From positions 1 to 52,634 of the forward strand of contig JAGWMZ010000026.1 of assembly GCA_028871475.1 (NCBI GenBank): a DNA stretch of 52,634 nt, given 5' to 3'. The DNA is from Sphingomonadales bacterium. Lineage in GTDB: Bacteria; Pseudomonadota; Alphaproteobacteria; Sphingomonadales; Sphingomonadaceae. Positions 8,160-16,115 of the stretch are shown one piece after another (the first letter of the stretch is position 1; every line of letters starts with the position of its first letter). The notes under the pieces are model-generated. The model was given only the letters and a program-made list of their open reading frames with translations, was not told the DNA's origin and ran no database searches. The translations under genes were made by a program, and so were the position numbers.

Positions 8160-9497
8160 TCAGAAACCGGCGTGCAGACGCATGGCAAAGACATTGACCG
8201 GGCCACGGTCACGATTATAGCCCGGATTGGCGATATGCTGATAATCCAGCGTTATGCTGGCCCAACCGACCGGGCGGATGGCGTAATAGGTCTCGAAGAT
8301 CTGTTCATCGCCGGGATGCGGCAGGGCGCCATCGCCGACCAGCACGCCAATGCCGCCAGCCGCCAGATAGCGCTGGAAGTTTGACGAAATACCGTTGCGC
8401 ACCGCCGCGAAACCCAGCGTATCCTGCGGTCGGCCCCATGCCTTGCCCTTCAGCGCGCCGCCCAGCGCGATGGTGCGGTCGATGTCGGTGAAGTCATAGG
8501 TTTCAAGGTCGCCGTCGGTGGTGCCCGCGCGCAGGAACAGGCCCAGATTGGCCGTCACGCTCTGCTCGATGTTGAGCGCGATGCCGGTGCGGTTCTGCAC
8601 GCGGCGCACCTGCGACAGGTCGGGCACGCCGCCAGTTACCTGCGCCAGTGCGACCGCATCGTCATAACGCGCGAAAAAGCCATGGTTGCGGAAACCGGTG
8701 ATCCGCACCGCGCCCGCCTGCCCGCCGATGGTGTGGCGATGCTCGATTTCCACGGCCACTTCGTTCTGGCGCAGATTGGTGCCCAGTGCCACGCCATTGG
8801 GGATGGTGGAGAGGGTGAAAAGGCCGACGCGGCCCGTCCAGTCACCCTGATACCATTCCGCAGCCGCGCCATAGGTATAGCCCCAGGCATTGGCCGCGTA
8901 ATCGAAGCTGCCTGTGTCCACCAGCGACCAGTTGAGGAAGTCGCCGCGCGGGTCATGGGCATAGGCATTGGTGTCGAACACATCGCCCACGCCGATCTTG
9001 CCCGCGGTGATGACGATGCGGTTCGCCGTGGTGGTGGTACGAAGCTGGTTGGCCGCCGCGTCCAGCGTCATCGCCGCGCCGCCCAGCGCGATCGTCTGGC
9101 GCAGGAAGGCGCGTTGCAGCTTGAAATAGGGGTTGCTCTTGCCGACCTTGTAAGCCTCGGCGCTGGGGAAGCCTGCCGCGCCCAGCGTGTTCGACAGGCC
9201 AAAGCCCTGATCGATTTCAGGATTGACCCAGAGCTCGGCCCCTTTCCATGGACGGACGCCCAGATAGAGCGTCGCGTCGGCGGTTTCCTCGGTCTGGCGC
9301 GGCAGCAGGCTGTTGTCGCCGCTATAGGGCGAGGCAAAGCCGCCAACCCCCTGCACCACCAGCGTCGCCTGAGCATGGATGGCCCAGCTCTGATCGGGCT
9401 TGGCCTGGGGGGTATCGGCAGAGCCCTGGCTCGTCTGCGCGGCGGCGGGGGTGGCGGCCAGCATCAGCGAGGCCAGGGGAAAAAGGATCTTGCGCAA
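8160..9497 (-). CDS. Carbohydrate porin, OprB-like, with TTG start
   Basis: An outer-membrane beta-barrel of 445 residues. It has a signal peptide (RKILFPLASLMLAATPAAAQ), aromatic/Gly strand patterning, and a final residue of Phe as usual for barrels. Sequences such as GRPQDTLGFAAVRNGIS, EQIFETYYAIRP and ANPGYNRDRGPVNVFAMRLHAGF are typical of the OprB carbohydrate-selective family. The frame runs on to 9620, but the only start with a ribosome-binding site is the TTG at 9497, with AGGAG seven bases upstream and placed exactly at the signal peptide. Being convergent with xylC suggests pentose uptake; this is inference, since OprB porins serve many sugars. Confidence 0.85.
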   Translation of the reverse strand: MRKILFPLASLMLAATPAAAQTSQGSADTPQAKPDQSWAIHAQATLVVQGVGGFASPYSGDNSLLPRQTEETADATLYLGVRPWKGAELWVNPEIDQGFGLSNTLGAAGFPSAEAYKVGKSNPYFKLQRAFLRQTIALGGAAMTLDAAANQLRTTTTANRIVITAGKIGVGDVFDTNAYAHDPRGDFLNWSLVDTGSFDYAANAWGYTYGAAAEWYQGDWTGRVGLFTLSTIPNGVALGTNLRQNEVAVEIEHRHTIGGQAGAVRITGFRNHGFFARYDDAVALAQVTGGVPDLSQVRRVQNRTGIALNIEQSVTANLGLFLRAGTTDGDLETYDFTDIDRTIALGGALKGKAWGRPQDTLGFAAVRNGISSNFQRYLAAGGIGVLVGDGALPHPGDEQIFETYYAIRPVGWASITLDYQHIANPGYNRDRGPVNVFAMRLHAGF

Positions 9498-9743
9498 GGG
9501 GGTACTCCTCTCCAGCGCGCTTAGCCCACCATTGTGACAGGCCTGCCATAGGGCGGCCATCACCCGGATCACGCAGGCGCGGGAGCATTTGGTCATGCTG
9601 TCTCGACCCGGCCCCCGCACAACAGGCGTTTCGGACAGGTCAGACCGGGCGGGGCCTTAGCCGCGCGCGGGCGGCCCATCAAGAGGGGGGAGGCGAAGGG
9701 CTCGTGCCTTCAATCCGCGCGCATTTCGCGCTATGTGGCGGCC

Positions 9744-10691
9744 ATGTCGAACCTTGCTGCCCCCTTGCGTGTTGCCGCGCTCTATCAGTTTGCCCGTTTT
9801 GCCGACCATGCCGCTTTGCGCGCACCCTTGCTGGCGCTCTGTGTGGAGCAGGGGATCAAGGGCACGCTGCTGCTGGCGCGCGAAGGCGTGAACGGCACCA
9901 TCGCGGGTACGGAGGAAGGCATCGCCAAGGTGGTTGACCATATCCGCGCCCTGCCCGGCTGCGGCAATCTCGATGTCAAATATTCCGCCGCGCCCGCCAT
10001 GCCCTTCCACCGCATGAAGGTGCGGTTGAAGCGCGAGATCGTTACCATGGGCCAGCCCGATCTCGATCCGCTCAGCAGTGTGGGCACCTATGTCGCCCCG
10101 CGGAACTGGAACGCGCTGATCAGCGAGCCTGACACCATCGTCATCGATACGCGCAATGACTACGAAGTGGCTGTTGGCACCTTTGCCGGGGCCATCGACC
10201 CGCAGACGAAGAGCTTCAGCGATTTTCCCGCCTGGTTCCGCGCGCAGCGCGAGGCGCTGCTGGGGCAGGGCAAGGCGCCCAAGGTGGCAATGTTTTGCAC
10301 GGGGGGGATCCGCTGCGAGAAATCCACCGCTTTTCTGAAAGCCGAAGGGGTGGAGGATGTCTATCACCTCAAGGGCGGCATCCTCAATTACCTGGAGCAG
10401 GTGCCGATGGAGGAGAGCCTGTGGCAGGGCGAATGTTTCGTCTTCGACCAACGGGTGACCATCGGCCATGGGCTGGCGCAGGGCAGCTATCAGCTGTGCC
10501 ACGCCTGCCGTTGCCCGATCAGCGAGGAGGACCGCGCCTCACCGCTCTATGAGGAAGGGGTGAGTTGCCCGGGCTGCCATGCCGACCGCAGCGAGGAGCA
10601 GCGCGCCTCCTATCGCGAAAGGCACCGGCAGGAGGCGCTGGCCATGGCGCAGGGTCGCGCGCATATCGGCGCGCTGCGCGAGGAAGGCTAG
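9744..10691 (+). CDS. trhO: tRNA uridine(34) hydroxylase TrhO (rhodanese domain)
   Basis: It makes 5-hydroxyuridine at tRNA position 34 using oxygen. The 315-residue protein has an N-terminal acylphosphatase-like part (REGVNGTIAGT), a central rhodanese domain with the active-site loop CTGGIRCEKS, and a C-terminal segment with C-x2-C-type pairs (LCHACRCPI, CPGCH) that I read as a zinc-binding tail. The ATG at 9744 is preferred over one three codons upstream. Its TAG stop shares CTAG with the stop of the convergent copB, so there is no space for a terminator. Confidence 0.92.
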   Translation: MSNLAAPLRVAALYQFARFADHAALRAPLLALCVEQGIKGTLLLAREGVNGTIAGTEEGIAKVVDHIRALPGCGNLDVKYSAAPAMPFHRMKVRLKREIVTMGQPDLDPLSSVGTYVAPRNWNALISEPDTIVIDTRNDYEVAVGTFAGAIDPQTKSFSDFPAWFRAQREALLGQGKAPKVAMFCTGGIRCEKSTAFLKAEGVEDVYHLKGGILNYLEQVPMEESLWQGECFVFDQRVTIGHGLAQGSYQLCHACRCPISEEDRASPLYEEGVSCPGCHADRSEEQRASYRERHRQEALAMAQGRAHIGALREEG

Positions 10692-11743
10692 AACCAGCTG
10701 CGCAGGCCCAGCACCAGGCTGGTCTGGCTGGCGCCCTGCCCATCGGCCCGGGCATAATCGGCGCTCTTGCCGGTTTTGCCATCCCATGTGACGCCGACAT
10801 AGGGCGCAAGATTGCGCCGGATCTCATAGCGCAGCCGCAGTCCCAGCTCGGCATCGACCAGCCCCGCGCCATAGCGGTCCTGCGGCACGTTCTGCGCGGC
10901 GAAATTCAGTTCGGCGCGCGGCTGCAGGATGACGCGCTGGGTGATGTGCATGTCGTGCCACCCTTCCAGCCGGGCCAGCAGGTCCCCCTTGGTGGAGAGG
11001 AACAGCGCGGCCTCGGTTTCAAAGCCATAAGGCGCGAGGCCCTCGATCCCCACGGTGGCGTAGGTGCGGGCTGGCGTGGGGCGGATGTCCTGCCGCACGC
11101 CGATCTGCAGGTTGAAATAGGGCGTGATGGCATGGCTGAAGAGTGCCTGCATCTCGGCGCTTTCGGTGCTCTGGTGTAGGGTGCCTTGGCCCTCGCTCTT
11201 GATCCACAGCCGGTTGATGTCGCCCCCGACATAGGCCTCGCCATCCCAGCGATAGCCGTCATGACCGGCATGGAGCTGCCATTCGGCAAGGTTGAGCAGG
11301 GCCATATAGTGCGTCTGTCCGCCCGATTCCCGCATCATGGCGGCGCGGGCACGGTCCATGTCGGCCTTGGGGAAGAAGCGGTCGGCGCCATGGTCCATCG
11401 GCATGGGCGGCGGCGAGCCATGGGCGGCGGGCAGGTCGGTGCCGGCTGGCGCGTTGCTTGCGGCCTGTGCGGAAGGTTGCGCGGCGGGTGACGGAGCCAT
11501 GCCGGGCATGTGGTGGTGCGCGGAAGGGGCCATCGGCATCGCGGGCGGGGTTTGCGGCGTTGTGGCGGCTTGCTGTGCGGCTGTCGATGGGCTGGGCGGG
11601 GCGGGCATGTCCTGCATGCCGGCCATGTCATGCATGTCCATGCCCTGCATGGCCCCCGCCTGGGTTGCCCCCGCCTGTGTTGACTGCGCATGGGCGGTCA
11701 GGGCAAGGCTGCACCCGATCAGCAACAGGGCCGCGCGCTTCAT
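10688..11743 (-). CDS. copB: Copper resistance protein B, outer membrane
   Basis: The 351-residue exported protein has a signal peptide (MKRAALLLIGCSLALTAHAQ), then about 95 residues rich in Met, His and Pro (MQGMDMHDMAGMQDM and similar), probably a copper-binding region. A PcoB/CopB beta-barrel domain follows from about residue 120 (LNLAEWQLHAGHDGYRWDGEA) to a C-terminal Phe. The start overlaps the copA stop by four bases (ATGA), so it is translationally coupled as the second gene of a copper operon. Its stop overlaps that of trhO on the other strand. Confidence 0.92.
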   Translation of the reverse strand: MKRAALLLIGCSLALTAHAQSTQAGATQAGAMQGMDMHDMAGMQDMPAPPSPSTAAQQAATTPQTPPAMPMAPSAHHHMPGMAPSPAAQPSAQAASNAPAGTDLPAAHGSPPPMPMDHGADRFFPKADMDRARAAMMRESGGQTHYMALLNLAEWQLHAGHDGYRWDGEAYVGGDINRLWIKSEGQGTLHQSTESAEMQALFSHAITPYFNLQIGVRQDIRPTPARTYATVGIEGLAPYGFETEAALFLSTKGDLLARLEGWHDMHITQRVILQPRAELNFAAQNVPQDRYGAGLVDAELGLRLRYEIRRNLAPYVGVTWDGKTGKSADYARADGQGASQTSLVLGLRSWF

Positions 11744-13473
11744 GCCGCGTCTCCTGCCGCGCGCACGCTGACCACCCGCATCATCCCCGAGGCCATGTGG
11801 TAGAGCAAATGGCAGTGGAAGGCCCAGTCGCCCGGCGCATCGGCGGTGAGGTCGAAGCTGGCCTTGCCCCCCGGCTGCACCAGCACCGTATGCTTGCGCG
11901 GCGCATGATCGCCCTTACCGGTCACCAGCTCGAAGAAATGGCCGTGGAGATGGATGGGATGGGCCATCATCGTGTCGTTGATGAGATGGATGCGCACGCG
12001 CTCGCCCTGACGCAAGGCGATGGGCTCCATCGTGTCGGACATCTTCACCCCGTCGAAGGACCACATGTAGCGTTCCATATTGCCGGTGAGATGGATGTCG
12101 ATGCTGCGGCCCGGCGCGCGCGTGTCGGGGTTGACCTCGCGCGCGATGAGGTCGTGATAGGTCAGCACGCGGTGGCCCGCATCGGCCAGCCCCTGCCCGG
12201 CTTCTCCGGTGCGATCGGTTGGCATGGGGGCGATGGTCTGCACGCCGGGGCCGGGTTTGACGGCGGGGGCATTGGCGAAATTGCGCATGCTCATGTCCAT
12301 GCCGGACATGCCGCCGCCCATAGCCATACCCTTCATGCCTCCCATATCCATGCCCATGTCGCGCATGGTGGCCAGCGGGCGCGGGCGCAGGGCAGGCACG
12401 GGCGCCATCATCCCTTCGCGGGGGGCCAGCGTGGCCAGCGCCATGCCGGAGCGGTCAACGCTCTCGGCGACCAGCGCATAGGCGTGGGTCCCCGAGGGCG
12501 TGACGATGACATCATAGGTTTCCGCCACGCCGATCTGGATCTCGTCGGTCTCCACCGGGCGCACCGGTTGGCCGTCGGCCTGCACCACGGTCATGGCAAG
12601 GCCGGGAATGCGCAGGTCGAAAATGGTCATCGAGGACGCGTTGATGAGGCGCAGCCGCAGTCTTTCACCGGGCCGGAACAGCGCGGTCCAGCCATCCTGC
12701 GGGCCATGGCCATTGACCAGATAGGTATAGGCCTGCGCCGTCACATCGGCGATGTCGGCGGGCGACATGCGCATCGCTCCCCAGCGCAGCCGTTTGCCCA
12801 ATGGCTGGTCGCGCCCGGCCAGCAGGCCCGCAAAGGTCTGCTGCTGGCGGTTGTAATAGGAGGGATCGGCCTTGAGCCGGTGGAAGATCAACTCTGGGCT
12901 CTGCGCGCTGTGGTCGGAGAGCAGGATGACGTGTTCGCGGTCGCTCTCGATGGGGTCGGGCCCTTCGGGATCGATGATGATCGGGCCATAGAGGCCGACC
13001 TGCTCCTGAAAGCCGGAATGGCTGTGATACCAATAGGTGCCCGACTGGCGGATCGGAAAGTCATAGAGGAAGCTCGATCGCGGCCGGATGCCGGGAAAGG
13101 AGACGCCGGGAACGCCGTCGAATTGCGCGGGGACCAACAATCCGTGCCAATGGAGCGAACTGTCCTGGTCGAGCTGGTTCTCGACATGCAGGCGCAGTCT
13201 TTGCCCTTCGCGCAGGCGCAGCAGCGGGGCGGGCACCGTGCCATTGATGCCGATGGCCGGATAGGAGCGCTGACCGATGCGGATGGATTGCCGCGCGATG
13301 CGCAGCGCGATGTCCTCGCCCGACAGCGCCGGTGCCGCAGCCGAAAGACCCGGCGATATGGTACGCGCCCAGGCGGGCACCCAGGGCGCCATGGCTGCCA
13401 TGCCGCCCAGCGACAGCGTGCCGCGCAGCAGGTCACGGCGGCGCAGTGGGGGCAGGGCAAAGGGAGGCGTCAT
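11740..13473 (-). CDS. copA: Multicopper oxidase CopA, copper resistance, Tat-exported
   Basis: A periplasmic cuprous oxidase of 577 residues. A twin-arginine signal (RRRDLL, residues 11-16) leads three cupredoxin domains with all copper-site motifs visible: LHWHG, WYHSHSG, HPIHLHGHFFEL and HCHLLYHMASGM. A Met-rich insertion (about residues 370-390, GMDMGGMKGMAMGGG) is typical of CopA/PcoA and probably carries substrate copper. I start at the ATG at 13473, with AAGGA seven bases upstream; the frame extends to 13638 but only this start gives an N-terminal Tat signal. The promoter upstream is MerR-like, so induction by copper is expected. Confidence 0.95.
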   Translation of the reverse strand: MTPPFALPPLRRRDLLRGTLSLGGMAAMAPWVPAWARTISPGLSAAAPALSGEDIALRIARQSIRIGQRSYPAIGINGTVPAPLLRLREGQRLRLHVENQLDQDSSLHWHGLLVPAQFDGVPGVSFPGIRPRSSFLYDFPIRQSGTYWYHSHSGFQEQVGLYGPIIIDPEGPDPIESDREHVILLSDHSAQSPELIFHRLKADPSYYNRQQQTFAGLLAGRDQPLGKRLRWGAMRMSPADIADVTAQAYTYLVNGHGPQDGWTALFRPGERLRLRLINASSMTIFDLRIPGLAMTVVQADGQPVRPVETDEIQIGVAETYDVIVTPSGTHAYALVAESVDRSGMALATLAPREGMMAPVPALRPRPLATMRDMGMDMGGMKGMAMGGGMSGMDMSMRNFANAPAVKPGPGVQTIAPMPTDRTGEAGQGLADAGHRVLTYHDLIAREVNPDTRAPGRSIDIHLTGNMERYMWSFDGVKMSDTMEPIALRQGERVRIHLINDTMMAHPIHLHGHFFELVTGKGDHAPRKHTVLVQPGGKASFDLTADAPGDWAFHCHLLYHMASGMMRVVSVRAAGDAA

Positions 13474-13525
13474 CGTGGGGTCCTTGGCGGAGCTTTTACC
13501 CGCCAGTGGCGGGATTGGTCTGCAC

Positions 13526-13557
13526 CTTCTAGCGTCAGTACCATGGTACGGAGTCAA
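13526..13557 (-). promoter_or_regulatory. MerR/CueR-type promoter of copAB
   Basis: Read on the minus strand: -35 TTGACT, then a 20-base spacer, then -10 TAGAAG. The over-long spacer contains the perfect 12-bp palindrome GTACCATGGTAC (13538-13549). TTGACTCCGTAC closely resembles the start of the classic mer operator-promoter. Over-long spacers with a central dyad are the hallmark of MerR-family activation. No merR/cueR gene is adjacent, so the regulator must act in trans. Confidence 0.75.
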
Positions 13558-13689
13558 GTCGCTTGACGGCCTGTAACGGCGCGATGGTGGGCGGTGATCC
13601 GGTGCTGCGGCATTGGCGCGAAACCATCGCATCGTCACGCTTTTTCGTCAGGCGAGCGATGAGGCTGTGCTTGCCTGACGCAGGTCATC

Positions 13690-13704
13690 ATTCAAATCAT
13701 GAAT
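13690..13704. promoter_or_regulatory. Short dyad upstream of the cytochrome c gene
   Basis: ATTCA-N5-TGAAT, about 100 bp ahead of the cytochrome start in AT-rich DNA. It could be an operator; the arms are short enough to be chance. Confidence 0.25.
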
Positions 13705-13805
13705 AGAGGAATTCAACCTATTTCTTGGCGTGATGGAAAAATTCGATGCAATGGTCTTGTCTACGCTCTGGCAGCGCCTTTGGCCCGATTCCAGAAAGGA
13801 TCATG

Positions 13806-14141
13806 ATGACAAGGTTCGACCTTTTTCTGGCCTCGGGTGCGCTGCTCCTGCTGGCCCCGGACGGCGCGCAGGCCGCGCCGGACCTCGGCGCGCAGATTGT
13901 GACGCAGGGGGCACCCTCGGGCACGCCGCCATGCGCCGCCTGCCATGGGCCGCAATTGCACGGTGTGGCCGCGCTCAAGACCCCGGCCATCGCCGGCCTT
14001 TCGGCGGACTACATTCTGGCGCGGCTGGCACATTATGCCAGCCCCGAAGGGCACAATGCACAGATGAAGCAGGTCGGCATGTCATTGACACCGGCAGAAA
14101 AGCAGGCCGTCGCCGCCTATGTCGCGACAATGAAACGCTGA
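13806..14141 (+). CDS. Small periplasmic c-type cytochrome
   Basis: The 111-residue protein has a signal peptide (MTRFDLFLASGALLLLAPDG...AQA) and one heme-attachment motif, CAACH, followed by GPQLHGVAALKTPAIAGL as in class I cytochromes. The Met in MKQVGMSLT is a reasonable distal ligand. Of two adjacent ATGs (13803, 13806) the second has better spacing from AAAGGA. It resembles the single-heme subunits that donate or accept electrons for periplasmic oxidoreductases, but no partner dehydrogenase is adjacent. Being divergent from copAB suggests a possible link to copper or redox state, which is unproven. Confidence 0.8.
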   Translation: MTRFDLFLASGALLLLAPDGAQAAPDLGAQIVTQGAPSGTPPCAACHGPQLHGVAALKTPAIAGLSADYILARLAHYASPEGHNAQMKQVGMSLTPAEKQAVAAYVATMKR

Positions 14142-14178
14142 GCGCGAGAAAGCAGCGGCACGACAGAACAATGGCTGA

Positions 14179-14252
14179 TGGAGCGGGTGAAGGGAATCGA
14201 ACCCTCGTATTCAGCTTGGGAAGCTGCTGCTCTACCATTGAGCTACACCCGC
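14179..14252 (-). tRNA. tRNA-Gly (anticodon CCC)
   Basis: The minus strand folds as a full cloverleaf: acceptor GCGGGUG/CACCCGC, D-arm AGCUCAAUGGUAGAGC, anticodon loop UUCCCAA giving anticodon CCC, T-loop UUCGAUU, discriminator U and an encoded CCA (14179-14181). It reads GGG codons. The outermost anticodon-stem pair (27-43) is G·A rather than Watson-Crick; the rest pair normally. Confidence 0.95.
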
Positions 14253-14348
14253 CTGCGGCAGAGGCGGCCGATGGCCTGCCTTCCGGCGTGAGCAGCCCCT
14301 GCCATAGTCTTGGGGGGCTGGTCAACGTGGCTTTTGACAAATTTGCGG

Positions 14349-14374
14349 CCCGGGCGGGGTAAAATCCGCCCGGG
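14349..14374 (-). terminator. Hairpin downstream of the phosphoesterase gene
   Basis: CCCGGGCGG (14349-14357) and CCGCCCGGG (14366-14374) are perfect 9-bp arms with an 8-base loop, starting eight bases past the stop of the minus-strand phosphoesterase. The following U-run is weak. Confidence 0.5.
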
Positions 14375-14381
14375 GTTGCTG

Positions 14382-16055
14382 TCAGACCAGGTTCAGCGCG
14401 GCGGTCAGGTCGCCGGGCATCACGCCATTGGCGGCCATCATGGCGTCCTCGCGCTCCTTCAGGCCGGGCAGTTTCTCCAGCCCCCAGCGGCGCGTGATGA
14501 AGCGCAGGATTGAGCCCGTGTCATAGATGGTGTGGTCCACCGTGCCCTTTTTGGCATGCGGGCTGACGATGACGGCGGGCACCCGCGTGCCCGGTCCCCA
14601 GCGGTCGCCCTTGGGCGGGGCCACATGGTCCCACCAGCCGCCGTTTTCATCAAAGGTGATGACCACCATCATCTTGTTCCATTGCGGGCCCCGGCGTAGC
14701 GCGTCGACCACCACGGCCACATGCTGGTCGCCCGCTTCCACGTCGGAATAGCCGGCATGCATGTTGAGATTGCCCTGCGGCTTGTAAAAAGTGACGGGCG
14801 GCAGCTTGCCCGCGGCAATATCGGCCAGCAGTTTGTTGGTGCGCGGGCTTTCACCCTCGCCGCCATCGCGCAGATGATGTTCGCGCGCGGGGGTGCCGGG
14901 GCCGAACTGGGCGAAATAGTTGAGCGGCTGGTGGTGATACTGAAAGCAGGGGCGGCCAAGGAAATCGGGCGTGTAATTGCCCGCCAGCGCTGTGGCCCAG
15001 CCACCGCTGTACCAAGCCCAGTCCACCCCCTTGTCGCTCAGCATATCGCCGATGGTCTTGTGGGTCTGGGGCACCAGCGTGCCGGGGCTGGTGGCATCGG
15101 CATAGCCGGGCTTGTCCTCATCATAGGTCCAGGCCGGGGAATAGGGCGGGCCCATGGTGTTGACCGCGTAGAAATCGGGCGTCAGCACATTGGCGACGAA
15201 TTTGACCGGGCCCTCCATTGCGCTGGCGGGCGAATTTTCGCGCTGCATAGGGCGCAGACCCTTGGGGTCGGCGGGGTCGATGACGGTGATCGAGTCCTTG
15301 ACGGGGCTCTTGTCGGCATTGGGGTAAAAGGGCGCGCGGGCGGTCACCAGATATTGGTGGTTGAGGAAAGAGCCGCCAAAGGCCCCCATGAAGAAATTGT
15401 CGCACAGCACATAGTCCCGCGCGATGCTCCACAGGCGCAGCTTGGCCGAGGTCTCGCCGTAATGGCCCATGACCAGCGCGCCCGAATCGCCCCAGGCGAC
15501 AAAGCCGTCATTCTTGCCGCCGTTGATCTGCAACTGGTTGTTGTAAAAGGCATGGATGAGGTCACGCGTCACCACGCCATGGGGCAGCGGGTCGCCCTCG
15601 GGCGTTTTCAGCGCGAAGGGGGCATTGGCAAGGCCGGTGATGTCCTTCTCGGTGATCTCGAACTCGCGATGCTCCACCACCTGCTTGTCGGGCACCATGC
15701 CTTCCCAGATGGGCGGCAGGGTTTTCAGCGGGGTGCCGTCACGGTCACGCTGGATGGCGCTGGCCGGGTCGATGGCCGAGAGGGGGAGTTGAAGGCCGGG
15801 AAAATCGGCGAAGAGATTGTTGAAGCTGCGGTTCTCGCAGAAGATCACCACCACAGTCTCGATCTTGTCGCGCAGGGCGGCGTCGATGTCAGGGTTGGTG
15901 GGGGCAGCGGGCGCTGCCGTATGGCGCGATGACGCTGCCTGCGCGCTGCCTTCCACCGTGGCCGCCCCCAGCACGGCGGCTAGCCCGCTCAGGACGGCGC
16001 GGCGATCGGCATTGAGGGGCGCTTTGTCGTTCTGATCGTCGCTGTGGTCGGTCAT
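14382..16055 (-). CDS. Tat-exported phosphoesterase / acid phosphatase family protein
   Basis: The 557-residue protein belongs to the phosphoesterase family that includes phospholipase C and Francisella-type AcpA. A twin-arginine signal (DRRAVLSGLAAV, from residue 17) precedes the metal and nucleophile region VVVIFCENRSFNNLFADFPGL. Later family landmarks are FNNQLQINGGKNDGFV-like sequence, MGAFGGSFLNHQYL, and VVITFDENGGWWDHVAPP followed by RVPAVIVSPHAKKG. It should release phosphate from esters in the periplasm; phospholipid against phosphomonoester cannot be told from sequence. I start at the ATG at 16055, ten codons inside the open frame, because the Tat signal then lies near the N-terminus. 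Confidence 0.85.
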   Translation of the reverse strand: MTDHSDDQNDKAPLNADRRAVLSGLAAVLGAATVEGSAQAASSRHTAAPAAPTNPDIDAALRDKIETVVVIFCENRSFNNLFADFPGLQLPLSAIDPASAIQRDRDGTPLKTLPPIWEGMVPDKQVVEHREFEITEKDITGLANAPFALKTPEGDPLPHGVVTRDLIHAFYNNQLQINGGKNDGFVAWGDSGALVMGHYGETSAKLRLWSIARDYVLCDNFFMGAFGGSFLNHQYLVTARAPFYPNADKSPVKDSITVIDPADPKGLRPMQRENSPASAMEGPVKFVANVLTPDFYAVNTMGPPYSPAWTYDEDKPGYADATSPGTLVPQTHKTIGDMLSDKGVDWAWYSGGWATALAGNYTPDFLGRPCFQYHHQPLNYFAQFGPGTPAREHHLRDGGEGESPRTNKLLADIAAGKLPPVTFYKPQGNLNMHAGYSDVEAGDQHVAVVVDALRRGPQWNKMMVVITFDENGGWWDHVAPPKGDRWGPGTRVPAVIVSPHAKKGTVDHTIYDTGSILRFITRRWGLEKLPGLKEREDAMMAANGVMPGDLTAALNLV

Positions 16056-16115
16056 GAATTCTCTCTTGAGGGACTTGGCGCGCACCCTAGCGGCAAAATG
16101 TGTCAGAAAAACGCG

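Larger units (their letters stand above)
13474..13805. other. Divergent intergenic region between copA and a cytochrome c gene
   Basis: 332 bp without a convincing gene. It holds the MerR-type copAB promoter (13526-13557) and an ATTCA/TGAAT dyad (13690-13704) nearer the cytochrome gene. Bases 13640-13800 are clearly more AT-rich than the neighbours. I see no riboswitch-like fold. Confidence 0.6.

Noticed and set aside
11458..13566. Long plus-strand frame opposite copAB
   Set aside because: The opposite strand encodes CopA and CopB with all copper motifs; the frame is a shadow.
13474..13745. Riboswitch or small RNA in the copA-cytochrome gap
   Set aside because: I looked for paired elements and conserved aptamer cores and found only the MerR dyad and a short 5-bp dyad.
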